Shown piece by piece: positions 63,329-64,000 of a stretch of DNA of 64,000 nt; the stretch's first letter is position 1, and every line of letters starts with the position of its first letter. The notes beneath the pieces were generated by a model. It ran no database searches, was not told the DNA's origin, and saw only the letters and a program-made list of their open reading frames with translations. Location of the stretch: assembly GCA_963775635.1 (NCBI GenBank), contig CAVZJO010000001.1, positions 1 through 64,000 on the forward strand, written 5' to 3'. The position numbers and the translations under genes were made by a program. This DNA is from JALORV01 sp963775635. GTDB lineage: Bacteria > Pseudomonadota > Gammaproteobacteria > Burkholderiales > Burkholderiaceae_F.

Positions 63329-64000
63329 TCAGGCTCCCGCCATGACAAAGCGAAGCCGCGCGTCGACCAGCCTCGAGCTGCGGACCCAGCCGCGCACGAG
63401 TTCGAGGGCCCCGGCGTCCCGAGCGGAGCGAGCCGCGCGCGCCAAGACCATGAGGTCCGCAGGCTCGCGCTGCGCGCGCCAGTTGTCGTGCGCCAGGCGC
63501 AGCGCGATAGCAGCATTGCCGCGTTCGAGTTCGAAGACGGCAGCTTCGCGCGCGTGCAGCAGTTCACCGCGCGTCTTAGCCTCATCGAAGCGTGCCTTCA
63601 ACTGCGTTTCGAGTTCAGCGGCCGTGCTGCTCGAGCCGCTGTCGCGCTCGATCTGCCAGCGCCGCAGCAGCACGCCGTCGGCGGACGGGGCGTCTGCCAG
63701 CAGCTCGCGAGCTTCGCCCCAGGCGCGCTGTGCAATCAGTAGGTCAGCGAACGCGAGTCGCAAGGTCAGGTCGTCGCCAGCGGCGAGCGCGGCGCGATAG
63801 GCGTCGGCGGCCATCCATCGTTCGCCCTGCTGCTCGTGCACCTGCGCCTGTACGCCCAGCGCCCAAGCGCTCACTGGCCCCCGCATGCGGGCCGTGGCGG
63901 CACGGAGCGCGCCAAGCGCTCGCTCGTTGTGGCCTGTCAACGCGTCGTTGATTGCGCCGCAGATCGCAGCAACATCTGCATTGAGGGCCCGTAGCCGCTG
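63329..64000 (-). CDS. TPR-repeat protein, 5' end cut by the window
   Basis: This is the C-terminal 223 residues of a helical-repeat protein. The frame is open to the window edge (RLRALNADVAAICGAINDAL), so the start lies beyond 64000. Repeats of about 34 residues are visible (HNERALGALRAATARMRGPV, then WALGVQAQVHEQQGERWMAA and DAYRAALAAGDDLTLRLAFA). It is upstream of the HupE/UreJ-like gene with two bases between stop and start, so they form an operon. Function unknown; such TPR proteins accompany HupE/UreJ-like genes in several proteobacteria. Confidence 0.75.
   Translation of the reverse strand, partial: QRLRALNADVAAICGAINDALTGHNERALGALRAATARMRGPVSAWALGVQAQVHEQQGERWMAADAYRAALAAGDDLTLRLAFADLLIAQRAWGEARELLADAPSADGVLLRRWQIERDSGSSSTAAELETQLKARFDEAKTRGELLHAREAAVFELERGNAAIALRLAHDNWRAQREPADLMVLARAARSARDAGALELVRGWVRSSRLVDARLRFVMAGA

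Noticed and set aside
1..64000. CRISPR array, prophage or complete insertion sequence
   Set aside because: No regularly spaced direct repeats, transposase, integrase or phage structural genes were seen anywhere in the window.

Overview
This is a GC-rich window of about 64 kb. Almost all of it is protein-coding and no rRNA, tRNA, CRISPR array or complete insertion sequence was seen. The gene content points to a free-living betaproteobacterium, most likely Burkholderiales. It has a tripartite tricarboxylate (TctC/B/A) set with a Bug-type binding protein, a TAXI-TRAP transporter, polyamine and amino-acid ABC uptake, a PEP-CTERM protein, ECF sigma factors beside a protein kinase or a zinc-finger anti-sigma gene, and a short C-rich/G-rich intergenic palindrome of a kind common in that order. 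The assignment is an inference from content only.

Layout. 0.4-6.7 kb (minus): a YHS-domain protein, then a polyamine-type ABC importer (two permeases, binding protein, ATPase) translationally coupled to a class III aminotransferase. 7.0-10.2 kb (minus): an exported acetamidase/formamidase overlapping a zinc/manganese-type binding protein and an ABC-3 permease, with no ATPase beside them. 10.5-18.9 kb (plus): an ECF sigma factor and a membrane Ser/Thr kinase with a repeat-rich C-terminus, then a fumarylacetoacetase-fold enzyme, a ketopantoate-reductase-like enzyme and a second, paralogous kinase. 19-27.6 kb: an aspartate dehydrogenase (minus), a TctC-TctB-TctA system, a mandelate-racemase-family enzyme and a TAXI-TRAP system with a perfect hairpin between its two genes. 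28.5-34 kb: a DUF885 metallopeptidase-like protein, an Asn-rich exported protein paired with a DUF2092 protein, a 40-residue basic protein, a RidA protein and two poorly known proteins. 34-38 kb: a cytochrome P450, and an MBL-fold gene divergent from an ECF sigma/anti-sigma pair across a perfect 16-bp inverted repeat. 38-40.6 kb (minus): a pilin, a GntR regulator, an amino-acid ABC ATPase and a permease lacking its N-terminal part.

At about 40.6 kb two 5'-truncated genes meet head to head at a short palindrome, which marks a rearrangement or assembly join. Beyond it the sequence carries many frameshifts (PEP-CTERM protein, serine hydrolase, exported cytochrome c and a 4.5-kb multidomain gene), gene remnants, and degenerate intergenic repeats. 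Intact genes between them encode an ABC exporter, a CaxA-type antiporter, a ChaC-type cyclotransferase, a VOC protein, a DUF3144 protein, an exported MBL hydrolase, an M23 peptidase, an OsmC protein, an ECF sigma factor, a HupE/UreJ-like protein and a partial TPR protein.

The most unusual object is the frameshifted gene at 50.8-55.3 kb (minus). Pieced together across frames, it is an exported lipoprotein joining a galactose-oxidase-like copper-radical oxidase with all its active-site residues visible, Ig/PKD domains, a YncE-like propeller, a two-haem cytochrome c region and a C-terminal PA14 domain. It would be an oxidase carrying its own possible electron acceptor.
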